Assembly (NCBI GenBank): GCA_003566215.1
Contig: PXEJ01000403.1
Location: forward strand, 1-6,309
Reading direction: 5' to 3'
Source of the DNA: Cyanobacteria bacterium T3Sed10_376R1m
Lineage (GTDB): Bacteria > Cyanobacteriota > Cyanobacteriia > Cyanobacteriales > Cyanobacteriaceae
Length of the DNA: 6,309 nucleotides
The notes beneath the pieces were generated by a model. The model was given only the letters and a program-made list of their open reading frames with translations. It did no database searches and was not told the DNA's origin. Both the position numbers and the translations under genes were made by a program. Position 1 is the first letter of the stretch. Every line of letters starts with the position of its first letter. This document shows positions 1 to 6,050 of the stretch, piece after piece.

Positions 1-1140
1 ATTGTCATTGGTGGAGGCTTAACTGGTTCAGCTTTAGCCTACGAGTTAGCAAAAAAAAAAGTTCAAGTTTTATTAATAGAAAAAAATCTTAATTTTGATA
101 ATGCAACAGCTTATAGTTATGGTGGTATTGCTTATTGGTGTGGTACTGATTCTTTAACTAATCAACTATGTGAAGAAGGCATCGAAATTCAACGCCATTT
201 AAGTGAAGAATTAGCTATAGATACTGAATTTAGAGATTTAGATTTATTGTTTACTATCCCTAAGGAGAAAAATCCTGATGAGGTAGCCAAAAATTATCAA
301 AAATTTAGAATAAAACCAGAATTATTAGATATTAAAAGTAGTTGTATCCTAGAGCCATTATTAAATCCTGAGTCAATTTCTGGTTGTTTGCATTTTCCCC
401 ATGGTCATGTTAATCCTCTAAAAGTTATTTTAGGCTACCAACGGGCTTTAAAAAAGTTAGGAGGTGTGATTGTTGAAGAAGAAGTTATTTCTTTAGCTAA
501 AAAAGGAAGCAAAATTGTTGGATTAACCACTAATAAAAACAACTATTCTGGCGATAAAATAGTAGTGTCCAATGGAGCTTTTGCCCGTCAAATTTTACAA
601 ACAATCGGCATAAATTTTCCCCTTTATTTTACCCACGCCCAACTAATAAAAACTGCTGTCACTGAGCTAAAATTGCGTACCCTTGTTATGCCTAGCACCA
701 CATCTCGTTTTTTGATGGAGGAAGATGTAACTGCATTGACAAAAAACTCTATTTGGGAAAATCCTAGTAATAATTTACAAGGAGAAGTCCTAGAACCGGG
801 TGCAATTCAATTTCTTGACGGTAGTCTTTGTTTAGGTCAAATCAGCCAAATTATTACAAATCTTCATGCTCCTATTGATGCTAAAAGCAGTGAAGACAAG
901 ATTCGAGGTGCGATCGCCCATTACCTTCCAGCACTATCCCAACTAAAGGGAAAATGGTACAACTGCCAAGTAGCCTTTAGTGGAACAAAATCATTTCAAA
1001 TCGGCAAATTAGCCAAAATAGAAGGCTTATTAATGTTCTCAGGGTTCACCAGTCCCTTTGTTTTTGTGCCACCCCTAGCCCGAAAGTTCGCCCACTCCAT
1101 CGCCAACCATCAGGAAATAGAGATACTAGAAGAGCAATAG
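1..1140 (+). CDS. FAD-dependent oxidoreductase, D-amino-acid-oxidase (DAO) superfamily, 5' end cut by window
   Basis: The reading frame is open from base 1 to the TAG at 1138-1140, giving 379 visible residues. The visible protein starts in the first beta strand of a Rossmann fold (IVIGGGLTGSALAYELA) and reaches the acidic residue that binds the FAD ribose at visible residue 27 (LLIEKN). Probably only about three to six codons are missing. Length and layout fit DAO-family flavoproteins such as ThiO- or DadA-like enzymes, which oxidise amines or amino acids. The middle contains PHGHVNPLKVILGYQRALKK, resembling the family's substrate-domain entry and second FAD-contact region. The C-terminal part (SGFTSPFVFVPPLARKFA) sits where the final FAD-binding segment is expected but is divergent. 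The substrate cannot be assigned. A tract of ten A bases (51-60) lies in the coding region. The next gene starts 87 bp downstream on the same strand. The family is fairly certain and the function is unknown. Confidence 0.85.
   Translation: MVIGGGLTGSALAYELAKKKVQVLLIEKNLNFDNATAYSYGGIAYWCGTDSLTNQLCEEGIEIQRHLSEELAIDTEFRDLDLLFTIPKEKNPDEVAKNYQKFRIKPELLDIKSSCILEPLLNPESISGCLHFPHGHVNPLKVILGYQRALKKLGGVIVEEEVISLAKKGSKIVGLTTNKNNYSGDKIVVSNGAFARQILQTIGINFPLYFTHAQLIKTAVTELKLRTLVMPSTTSRFLMEEDVTALTKNSIWENPSNNLQGEVLEPGAIQFLDGSLCLGQISQIITNLHAPIDAKSSEDKIRGAIAHYLPALSQLKGKWYNCQVAFSGTKSFQIGKLAKIEGLLMFSGFTSPFVFVPPLARKFAHSIANHQEIEILEEQ
910..917. repeat. HIP1 octamer, site 1
   Basis: GCGATCGC is the highly iterated palindrome of many cyanobacterial genomes. 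Here it lies inside the DAO-family gene, read as the codons for Gly-Ala-Ile-Ala, and is preceded by GT. Confidence 0.9.
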
Positions 1141-1183
1141 ATAATGAAAATAGGTAGGCGTTGTGCCACTATATCTACAAAAA

Positions 1184-1192
1184 TGATACTAT
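1184..1192 (+). promoter_or_regulatory. possible extended -10 promoter element for the methyltransferase gene
   Basis: TGATACTAT fits the extended -10 form TGnTAnnnT and lies 35 bp before the ATG at 1228, within the 87-bp gap. The best -35-like hexamer, TTGTGC at 1161-1166, is 20 bp away, which is long, so the element would depend on the TGn extension. This is a pattern match only. Read-through from the upstream gene is the alternative. Confidence 0.3.
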
Positions 1193-1227
1193 AAAAGAAT
1201 TGTAAACAAATATTAAGGTTTATTTTA

Positions 1228-2214
1228 ATGTCTCTATATTACATATTAGGAACACTAGGGGTACTAATAGTTATTGGTATCGTGGTATATTTAGCAACCC
1301 CCCGTAGTTTTGAATCTCCTGATACCGTAGCCAACTCCTATGATGAATGGACAGATGACGGTATTTTAGAATTTTATTGGGGTGAACATATCCATTTAGG
1401 ACATTATGGCTCACCACCAACAAAAAAAGATTTTTTAGAAGCTAAAGCCGACTTTGTCCATGAGATGGTTAAATGGGGCGGTTTAGATAAATTGCCCAGT
1501 GAGATAAAATTATTAGATGTGGGTTGTGGCATTGGTGGCAGTACTCGCATTTTAGCTAAAAGTTACGGATTTGATGCCACCGGCATTACCATTAGTCCTA
1601 AACAAGTACAACGGGCAACGGAATTAACCCCCGAAGATGTTAGTGCTAAGTTTCAAGTGGACAATGCCCTGAATTTATCTTTTCCTGATAATAGCTTTGA
1701 TGTGGTATGGTCCATAGAAGCTGGTCCTCATATGCCCGATAAAGCTAAATATGCTCAGGAAATGATGCGAGTTTTAAAACCGGGCGGTATCTTAGTCGTA
1801 GCAGACTGGAATCAAAGGGACGATCGCACTATACCCCTTAATGGTTGGGAAAAAGTAGTAATGCGTCAACTATTAGATCAATGGTCACACCCTTCCTTCT
1901 CCAGTATTGAAGGTTTTTCCGAACAAATTGCCGAAACGGGCTTAGTTGATGGTGAAGTTGTCACTGCTGATTGGACGAAAGAAACCCTTCCTTCTTGGTT
2001 AGACTCTATCTGGCAGGGTATCATTAGACCAGAAGGATTAATTCGTTTTGGTTTCTCTGGATTTATTAAGTCCTTACGTGAAGTGCCTACCATGTTATTA
2101 ATGCGTGTTGGTTTTGGTGCTGGTTTATGTCGCTTTGGGATGTTTAAAGCTGTTAAATCTGCGACTAATAGTGAAGTTCAAGAAAATGCTACCTCCCAAG
2201 TAGTTAACGCTTAA
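1228..2214 (+). CDS. 2-methyl-6-phytyl/solanesyl-1,4-benzoquinol methyltransferase (Sll0418 type)
   Basis: This enzyme uses S-adenosylmethionine to methylate the ring of 2-methyl-6-phytylbenzoquinol (tocopherol route) and 2-methyl-6-solanesylbenzoquinol (plastoquinone route). The 328-residue protein begins with one hydrophobic segment at about residues 4-23, which likely anchors it in the membrane near its lipid substrates. A class I methyltransferase domain follows, with motif I LLDVGCGIGGS at 95-105, VDNALNLSFPD near 144-154, SFDVVWSIEAGPHMP at 156-170 and the post-motif RVLKPGGILVVADW at 181-194. The blocks WGEHIHLGHYG, DQWSHP, IWQGIIRP and CRFGMFKAV match my memory of Synechocystis Sll0418 almost residue for residue, which separates it from gamma-tocopherol methyltransferase and MenG. 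ATG 1228 has TAAGG at 1214-1218, nine bases upstream. The next gene encodes an aromatic-hydroxylase-type flavoprotein, which may be related in function. Confidence 0.93.
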   Translation: MSLYYILGTLGVLIVIGIVVYLATPRSFESPDTVANSYDEWTDDGILEFYWGEHIHLGHYGSPPTKKDFLEAKADFVHEMVKWGGLDKLPSEIKLLDVGCGIGGSTRILAKSYGFDATGITISPKQVQRATELTPEDVSAKFQVDNALNLSFPDNSFDVVWSIEAGPHMPDKAKYAQEMMRVLKPGGILVVADWNQRDDRTIPLNGWEKVVMRQLLDQWSHPSFSSIEGFSEQIAETGLVDGEVVTADWTKETLPSWLDSIWQGIIRPEGLIRFGFSGFIKSLREVPTMLLMRVGFGAGLCRFGMFKAVKSATNSEVQENATSQVVNA

Positions 2215-2231
2215 TGGGTCAATAATCCTAA

Positions 2232-2260
2232 TCCCTCTTTTTACAGGAGGGAGTTTATTT
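2232..2260 (+). terminator. possible weak terminator hairpin after the methyltransferase gene
   Basis: TCCCTC (2232-2237) and GAGGGA (2247-2252) form a perfect 6-bp stem with a 9-base loop. A T-rich but interrupted tract follows (GTTTATTTGTGTTTTT). It starts 18 bases after the methyltransferase stop codon. It also includes the AGGAGG at 2245-2250 that would serve as ribosome binding site for a GTG start at 2261, so it could be a terminator, a site controlling translation, or both. Confidence 0.4.
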
Positions 2261-2281
2261 GTGTTTTTCTCCCCTAATAAA

Positions 2282-3475
2282 ATGTCAGAGCAAATTACAA
2301 TTATCGGTGGTGGTATTGGCGGTTTAACCCTTGCCCTTGCTTTAGAACAAAAAAACATTGACTATCAATTATACGAACAAGCTCAATCTTTTGAGGCTTT
2401 GGGTTACGGCTTACAATTAAGTCCTAATGTGGTAAGGGTTTTTCGTCAATGGGGCCTTGAAAAAAACCTAGCCAAAATATCCCATCGCTGTTTTGGTTTT
2501 GAGCTAAGATCCTTTGAAGGGGATAATATCTTAGCTCGGTGGAAGCTAAATAGTGATGTACCCTATTATCAATGTCGTCGTGCAGATTTACATCAATTAT
2601 TATTTAACTCTATAAAGGATCATCGTAAAATTCATTTTTCTCAACGGTTAGAAGGCTACGAACAGAAAAATAAGTTAGTACATTTGCACTTTACAAATCA
2701 AAATTCTTTAACGACTGGTGCATTGATTGGTGCGGATGGGGTGCGATCGCAGATCAGAAAAACTTTATTTCCCAGCTATAAAGCAGAATACGCAGGTTAT
2801 AGTGCCTATCGAGCAATACTACCTTTTCAAGATAGTTATCAACCCTTATTAGGCAAAGCAACAGTGTGGATGGGAGAAAATCACCATGTAGTTGCCTATG
2901 CAAACGGTAATCAAGGGGAAAAAACCCAGTGGCTTAATTTAGTTTTAGTCTTAAAAGATTCTAACTGGCAAGAACAAGGATGGACAATACCGGCGAATAA
3001 GCAAGAAATTGCTCAAAATTTTAAAAACACATCTCCCCTGCTCAATGAAATCTTAAAAGAGATGATCTCCAATACCGAACCTTGCTACAAATGGGGTTTA
3101 TTTACCCATAATCCCCTTCCCTACTGGTCTGAGGGCAAAACTACCATTTTAGGAGATGCGGCCCATCCCATGTTACCTTTTCAGGCTCAAGGAGCGGCAA
3201 TGGCGATCGAAGATGCCTATATTTTAGCTCAATGTATTGCCCAAAAAAACACCATTGAAACAGCTTTTGGTAATTATGAAAAACTAAGGCTACGGCGCAC
3301 CGCCCGGGTTCAACAAACCTCCCGAAATAATGCAGACATATTCCACGCTACAGGAATAAAAGCAATGGTTAGAAATTTAGGATTAGGACTAATTTCCTCC
3401 GTTAATGGTCAATTACTCAATCAAAAAACCGCTTGGATTTATAACTATGATGTAACCTCCCTATGGTCTTCTTGA
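2282..3475 (+). CDS. FAD-dependent aromatic monooxygenase, group A (salicylate-hydroxylase/UbiH-like)
   Basis: Group A flavoprotein monooxygenases use NAD(P)H and O2 to hydroxylate aromatic or similar substrates. From ATG 2282 the protein has 397 residues, the usual length. It shows the three hallmark motifs: the dinucleotide-binding GGGIGG at 9-14 with the ribose-binding Glu at 32, the DG motif GADGVRSQIR at 150-159, and the GD motif GDAAHPMLPFQAQG at 291-304 followed by EDA. The Arg pair in CRRADLH (about 98-104) matches the conserved Arg near the flavin. The C-terminal WIYNYDV resembles salicylate and 3-hydroxybenzoate hydroxylases. The in-frame GTG at 2261 adds seven residues and has AGGAGG ten bases upstream. 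I prefer ATG 2282 because the protein then begins right before beta strand 1 and because the AGGAGG lies in a hairpin. The substrate is unknown. Its position 46-67 bp after a quinol methyltransferase makes a prenylquinone role possible. Confidence 0.88.
   Translation: MSEQITIIGGGIGGLTLALALEQKNIDYQLYEQAQSFEALGYGLQLSPNVVRVFRQWGLEKNLAKISHRCFGFELRSFEGDNILARWKLNSDVPYYQCRRADLHQLLFNSIKDHRKIHFSQRLEGYEQKNKLVHLHFTNQNSLTTGALIGADGVRSQIRKTLFPSYKAEYAGYSAYRAILPFQDSYQPLLGKATVWMGENHHVVAYANGNQGEKTQWLNLVLVLKDSNWQEQGWTIPANKQEIAQNFKNTSPLLNEILKEMISNTEPCYKWGLFTHNPLPYWSEGKTTILGDAAHPMLPFQAQGAAMAIEDAYILAQCIAQKNTIETAFGNYEKLRLRRTARVQQTSRNNADIFHATGIKAMVRNLGLGLISSVNGQLLNQKTAWIYNYDVTSLWSS
2743..2750. repeat. HIP1 octamer, site 2
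   Basis: GCGATCGC, again preceded by GT, falls inside the monooxygenase's conserved DG motif, where it spells part of Val-Arg-Ser-Gln. The octamer therefore sits in a constrained coding position. Confidence 0.9.
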
Positions 3476-3571
3476 CATTTTTTTATTAAAATCTAAAAAA
3501 GCTACCCATGAACAATTTTAGTTGTAACTTATTTAGTAATCTAGGTACTTGTACATATTTTTTAGCAAACT

Positions 3572-4456
3572 ATGGTAGATAAAAACGAAAGCGAATATTT
3601 CAAAGAGTATGAAGCAACTAGGGTTAGAGTATTAAGCGAAGCGTTGCCCTATATCCAAAAGTTTGCAGGACGTACCATTGTTGTTAAATATGGTGGTGCC
3701 GCCATGAAAGATGGTTCTCTCAAAGAGGGAGTTATTAGAGATATTGTTTTTCTTGCTTCAGTAGGGGTTAATCCTGTGGTCGTACATGGGGGAGGACCTG
3801 AAATTAATATTTGGTTAACAAAGTTGGGCATTGAGCCTCAATTTAAAGATGGTTTGAGGGTGACAGATGCTCAAACTATGGATGTGGTAGAAATGGTTTT
3901 AGTGGGGCGGGTTAATAAAGAGTTGGTGTCTTTGATTAACCGTGCTGGGGGTAAAGCTGTGGGAATCTGTGGCAAAGATGGTGATTTAGTCCAAGCCCGT
4001 CCTGTCAATAAGGATAAGGTAGGTTTTGTTGGTGAAGTCACCAACGTTGATAGTAGTCTAGTTCACTCTTTGGTGAAAAGTGGTTATGTTCCTGTTATTT
4101 CTAGCGTGGCGGCGGATTTGGATGGACAAGCACATAATATTAATGCGGATACGGTAGCAGGGGAAATTGCGGCGGCGTTGGGAGCTGAAAAGTTGATTTT
4201 ATTGACCGATACTCCCGGTATTTTACAAGATTTTAATGATCCTTCGAGTTTACTTTATAAATTGTCTATTCAAGATGCTCGGGATCTTATCGATGAGGGA
4301 GTTGTTGGAGGGGGGATGATTCCTAAGGTTAGTTGCTGTGTGCGATCGCTCGCCCAAGGGGTAAAGGCGGCTCACATAATTGATGGGCGTATCCCCCATG
4401 CTTTACTTTTAGAAATTTTCACTGATGATGGGATTGGTTCAATGATTGTACCCTAG
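3572..4456 (+). CDS. argB: acetylglutamate kinase (NAGK)
   Basis: ArgB phosphorylates N-acetyl-L-glutamate with ATP, the second and usually controlling step of arginine synthesis, in the cytoplasm. The 294-residue protein carries the amino-acid-kinase fold motifs: VVKYGG with Lys39 (E. coli Lys8), HGGGPEIN at 72-79, substrate-binding Arg96 in DGLRVTD, NINAD at 189-193 with Asp193 (E. coli Asp162), TDTPG at 212-216, and GGGMIPK at 246-252 with Lys252 (E. coli Lys217). All expected catalytic residues are present. About 30 residues precede the first strand. This N-terminal helix is known from arginine-inhibited hexameric NAGKs, and in cyanobacteria PII binds the enzyme and relieves the inhibition, so that control is likely here. 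ATG 3572 lacks a clear Shine-Dalgarno sequence. The 96-bp leader (3476-3571) is AT-rich, with no terminator or promoter I would defend. argB is convergent with ygfZ. Confidence 0.97.
   Translation: MVDKNESEYFKEYEATRVRVLSEALPYIQKFAGRTIVVKYGGAAMKDGSLKEGVIRDIVFLASVGVNPVVVHGGGPEINIWLTKLGIEPQFKDGLRVTDAQTMDVVEMVLVGRVNKELVSLINRAGGKAVGICGKDGDLVQARPVNKDKVGFVGEVTNVDSSLVHSLVKSGYVPVISSVAADLDGQAHNINADTVAGEIAAALGAEKLILLTDTPGILQDFNDPSSLLYKLSIQDARDLIDEGVVGGGMIPKVSCCVRSLAQGVKAAHIIDGRIPHALLLEIFTDDGIGSMIVP
4342..4349. repeat. HIP1 octamer, site 3
   Basis: GCGATCGC in the context GTGCGATCGC lies in the 3' part of argB, read as part of Cys-Val-Arg-Ser-Leu. Confidence 0.9.
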
Positions 4457-4490
4457 TCATGAAAGACGAAGAGGCTAAGGACACACAATT

Positions 4491-4496
4491 TATTTA
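4491..4496. repeat. left target-site duplication (TATTTA)
   Basis: TATTTA directly abuts the left inverted repeat of the 174-bp element and is repeated exactly at 4671-4676 on the other side. This is the footprint expected of transposition into an AT-rich target. Confidence 0.7.
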
Positions 4497-4670
4497 GGCT
4501 CTGCTGAAAAATGCTACGGTGAGAAGAATTGATAATTGATAATTGACAATTATAAAGTTTTATTCTTTGGGTCTAGTATTTGTACTGTTAACTATTTTTG
4601 TGTATTTTTTGATAATCATAATATGCCTAAACCCTTAATACTTGTAGTTTTTGATTTATTCAGCAGAGCC
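4497..4670. mobile_element. 174-bp MITE-like non-autonomous insertion element
   Basis: The element begins GGCTCTGCTGAA (4497-4508) and ends TTCAGCAGAGCC (4659-4670), perfect 12-bp terminal inverted repeats. It is flanked on both sides by TATTTA. The outermost TA of the flanks can also pair, so the inverted repeat could be counted as 14 bp with a correspondingly shorter duplication. The interior is AT-rich and has no reading frame long enough for a transposase; the longest I noted is 19 codons on the minus strand (4560-4619). It therefore fits a miniature inverted-repeat element moved in trans by a related transposase, or a heavily deleted insertion sequence. I do not assign an IS family. It fills most of the 293-bp gap between the convergent genes argB and ygfZ, disrupts no gene, and its pairing ends could influence transcript ends from both sides. 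Confidence 0.75.
4527..4554. repeat. AATTGAY heptamer tandem repeat
   Basis: Three heptamers AATTGAT, AATTGAT, AATTGAC (4527-4547) are followed by a degenerate AATTATA (4548-4554). The array lies within the left third of the MITE-like element. Short heptamer tandem arrays are known from intergenic DNA of several cyanobacteria. Whether this one came with the element or arose in it cannot be told here. Confidence 0.7.
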
Positions 4671-4676
4671 TATTTA
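4671..4676. repeat. right target-site duplication (TATTTA)
   Basis: This is the exact copy of the hexamer at 4491-4496, directly after the right inverted repeat. The next 73 bp up to the ygfZ stop codon show no gene or convincing terminator. Confidence 0.7.
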
Positions 4677-4749
4677 GTGTTATCTACAAATGTTTAAAAT
4701 CTCCATCACCTTAGCTTTTCTTCAATCTTGGATTTGGTGTAATGGTAGT

Positions 4750-5796
4750 TCACATTGATGGATGATTGACAAAGGAAAGATTAACCACCTCCCCACTGAC
4801 TCCGTTTACTGTCACTTGTAAGCCTAAGCCCCCCGCTTTAGTCCGAATGTAGCCGAGGGCAAATCCTCCTTCTTCTGTGTCAGTGTAGCTAGTGATTTTG
4901 CCGATTTTTTCTTCATTAATCATAATTAAGTTATTTTCTTCAGGATTAATTTTATCCTTTAGTTTTATTCCCCAAAGTTTTTGTTTTACTCCTTTATAGG
5001 TGTTTAATCTGGCTATGGTTTCTTGTCCAATATAACAACCTTTATCAAAGGAAATTGCCTCCCATAATCCAGTTTCTAAAGGGTTGTAGTCGGTGGTTAG
5101 TTCAGCGCTAGGTTTAGGTTTTCCCTGCAAAATTCTTAGTTTTTCATAGCCAATAGTACCCATGGGGGTAATTTTTTTTTGCGTCAGTTTTGTCCAGATT
5201 GTAGTATTTTTTTCTGGAGGAATAAGTAGGGTATAACCCGGAATTTGTAAACTACTATCTACCAGCAAAGTTAGTTCTACACCTTCTATTTGTAGGTGGT
5301 GATGATTAAATTTCTCGTCGTTTAACCATGATTTTTCTACCCACTCGGACAAAATTTCTCCCGCCTTATTACCAATTAAACTTAATATTGTATATTGTCC
5401 TGTAATATCTTCTAGTTTGACTTTATCAAAGGGAAAAATATAACGATCCATCCATTCTATTAATGGTTGATTTTGCTGAGGTGATGTTAATAATAATATT
5501 TCTTCTTCTTTGATTAAAACCGTTACTAAATCAATATTTCTTCCCGTAGAATTTACAAAAACTGTATTACAACCTTGACCACTTTTTAATGATTGAATTT
5601 TATTTGTGGTTTGGTTATGAATAAATGAAAGTCGATCTTCTCCCGTTACTCTGATGATGCCTGAAGAAGTGCGATCGCACATAATTGCTCCATCAAAAGC
5701 CTGTGTCATCGCAAAAGAATCATTATTAAAAGTTAAAGGCACATTTTCTGAAAATATTGCCCCATCAGCTTTTTGTAAATCTTGTAAAGTGGACAT
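4750..5796 (-). CDS. ygfZ: YgfZ/GcvT-like folate-binding protein, Fe-S cluster assembly/repair
   Basis: YgfZ proteins are tetrahydrofolate-binding relatives of the glycine-cleavage T protein. In E. coli YgfZ supports assembly or repair of certain Fe-S enzymes such as MiaB. The 348-residue protein has the signature KGCYIGQE at 252-259, with the family's essential Cys at 254, followed by the GcvT-like C-terminal barrel region (LWGIKL near 274-279, GFALGYIRTKAG at 311-322). The N-terminal part shows VTGEDRLSFIHNQTTN (50-65) and NTVFVNSTGRNIDLVTVL (77-94), typical of the cyanobacterial branch. The protein is about 20 residues longer than E. coli YgfZ, mainly at the N-terminus, which I recall as usual for cyanobacteria. 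ATG 5796 is preceded only by an AT-rich leader without a clear Shine-Dalgarno sequence. It lies downstream of the small ORF and DNA methyltransferase on the same strand, but the 149-bp gap argues for its own promoter. Confidence 0.9.
   Translation of the reverse strand: MSTLQDLQKADGAIFSENVPLTFNNDSFAMTQAFDGAIMCDRTSSGIIRVTGEDRLSFIHNQTTNKIQSLKSGQGCNTVFVNSTGRNIDLVTVLIKEEEILLLTSPQQNQPLIEWMDRYIFPFDKVKLEDITGQYTILSLIGNKAGEILSEWVEKSWLNDEKFNHHHLQIEGVELTLLVDSSLQIPGYTLLIPPEKNTTIWTKLTQKKITPMGTIGYEKLRILQGKPKPSAELTTDYNPLETGLWEAISFDKGCYIGQETIARLNTYKGVKQKLWGIKLKDKINPEENNLIMINEEKIGKITSYTDTEEGGFALGYIRTKAGGLGLQVTVNGVSGEVVNLSFVNHPSM
5671..5678. repeat. HIP1 octamer, site 4
   Basis: GCGATCGC in the context GTGCGATCGC on the plus strand lies in the 5' part of ygfZ, where the minus strand reads Met-Cys-Asp-Arg-Thr. 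Confidence 0.9.
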
Positions 5797-5899
5797 TATT
5801 AATAATATAAAAAAGCTACATAGTTCATCTTACAACAGTTTTTGACAACAATTAGGAGAGGATTTTTTCTTCTTTTATTTTCGGAAGGTGACAAAATAA

Positions 5900-5910
5900 G
5901 GTTATTAACC
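5900..5910 (-). terminator. possible weak terminator hairpin after the small ORF
   Basis: On the minus strand GGTTAATAACC can form a 4-bp stem with a 3-base loop, followed by TTATTTT. It lies 35 bp after the stop of the 34-codon ORF. The stem is short, so this is only a weak candidate for the end of the methyltransferase transcript. Confidence 0.2.
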
Positions 5911-5945
5911 AATATAGAGCTAAAAGATTCTAAATAATTTCATGT

Positions 5946-6050
5946 TTATTGCTGTTCAGAAAGATTTTTTATTTCCACATCATCTATTTCAGTCTGTGAA
6001 ACAAGTTTGTAGTGTTTTTCATCTTTACTCATGAAATAATGGTTTCTCAT
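5946..6050 (-). CDS. hypothetical 34-residue protein, ATGA-overlapped with the DNA methyltransferase gene
   Basis: The frame starts with the ATG at 6050-6048 and ends with TAA at 5948-5946, encoding 34 residues. The start overlaps the upstream methyltransferase stop as ATGA, the usual geometry of translational coupling. A good Shine-Dalgarno sequence, AGAAGG (6061-6056), sits five bases ahead of the ATG inside the end of the methyltransferase gene. The peptide is hydrophilic with an acidic middle (QTEIDDVEIKN) and has no membrane segment, cysteine or recognisable domain. A second in-frame ATG at codon 7 has no ribosome binding site. I do not recognise the product. It could be a small accessory protein of the methyltransferase, the remnant of a longer gene such as a restriction-enzyme start, or a chance frame. 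Confidence 0.4.
   Translation of the reverse strand: MRNHYFMSKDEKHYKLVSQTEIDDVEIKNLSEQQ

Noticed and set aside
247..249. TTG as the start of the first gene.
   Set aside because: The frame continues upstream to base 1 with an excellent FAD-binding Rossmann motif, so the true start lies outside the window.
3472..3477. TTGACA as a -35 box for argB.
   Set aside because: It overlaps the monooxygenase stop codon, no -10-like hexamer lies 16-18 bp downstream, and it is 94 bp from the argB start.
3536..3548. Possible NtcA site (GTA...TAC) upstream of argB.
   Set aside because: The spacing is seven bases (GTAATCTAGGTAC), whereas NtcA sites need eight. No properly placed -10 element was found with it.
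4560..4619. A 19-codon minus-strand frame inside the MITE-like element as a transposase remnant.
   Set aside because: It is too short, has no recognisable motif, and no ribosome binding site was evident.
4720..4745. CCATCACC...GGTGTAATGG-like inverted match (4703-4745) as a ygfZ terminator.
   Set aside because: The pairing is interrupted, the loop is about 25 bases, and no T-run follows on the minus strand.
4736..4748. GGTGTAATGGTAG resembles the D-arm of a tRNA.
   Set aside because: No anticodon arm, T-arm (GGTTCGA-type) or matching acceptor stem follows; the ygfZ stop codon comes directly after it. It is treated as chance similarity.
5171..5180. Run of nine T bases in ygfZ as a frameshift.
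   Set aside because: The frame reads through it normally and the protein is full length with all motifs, so the gene is intact as given.
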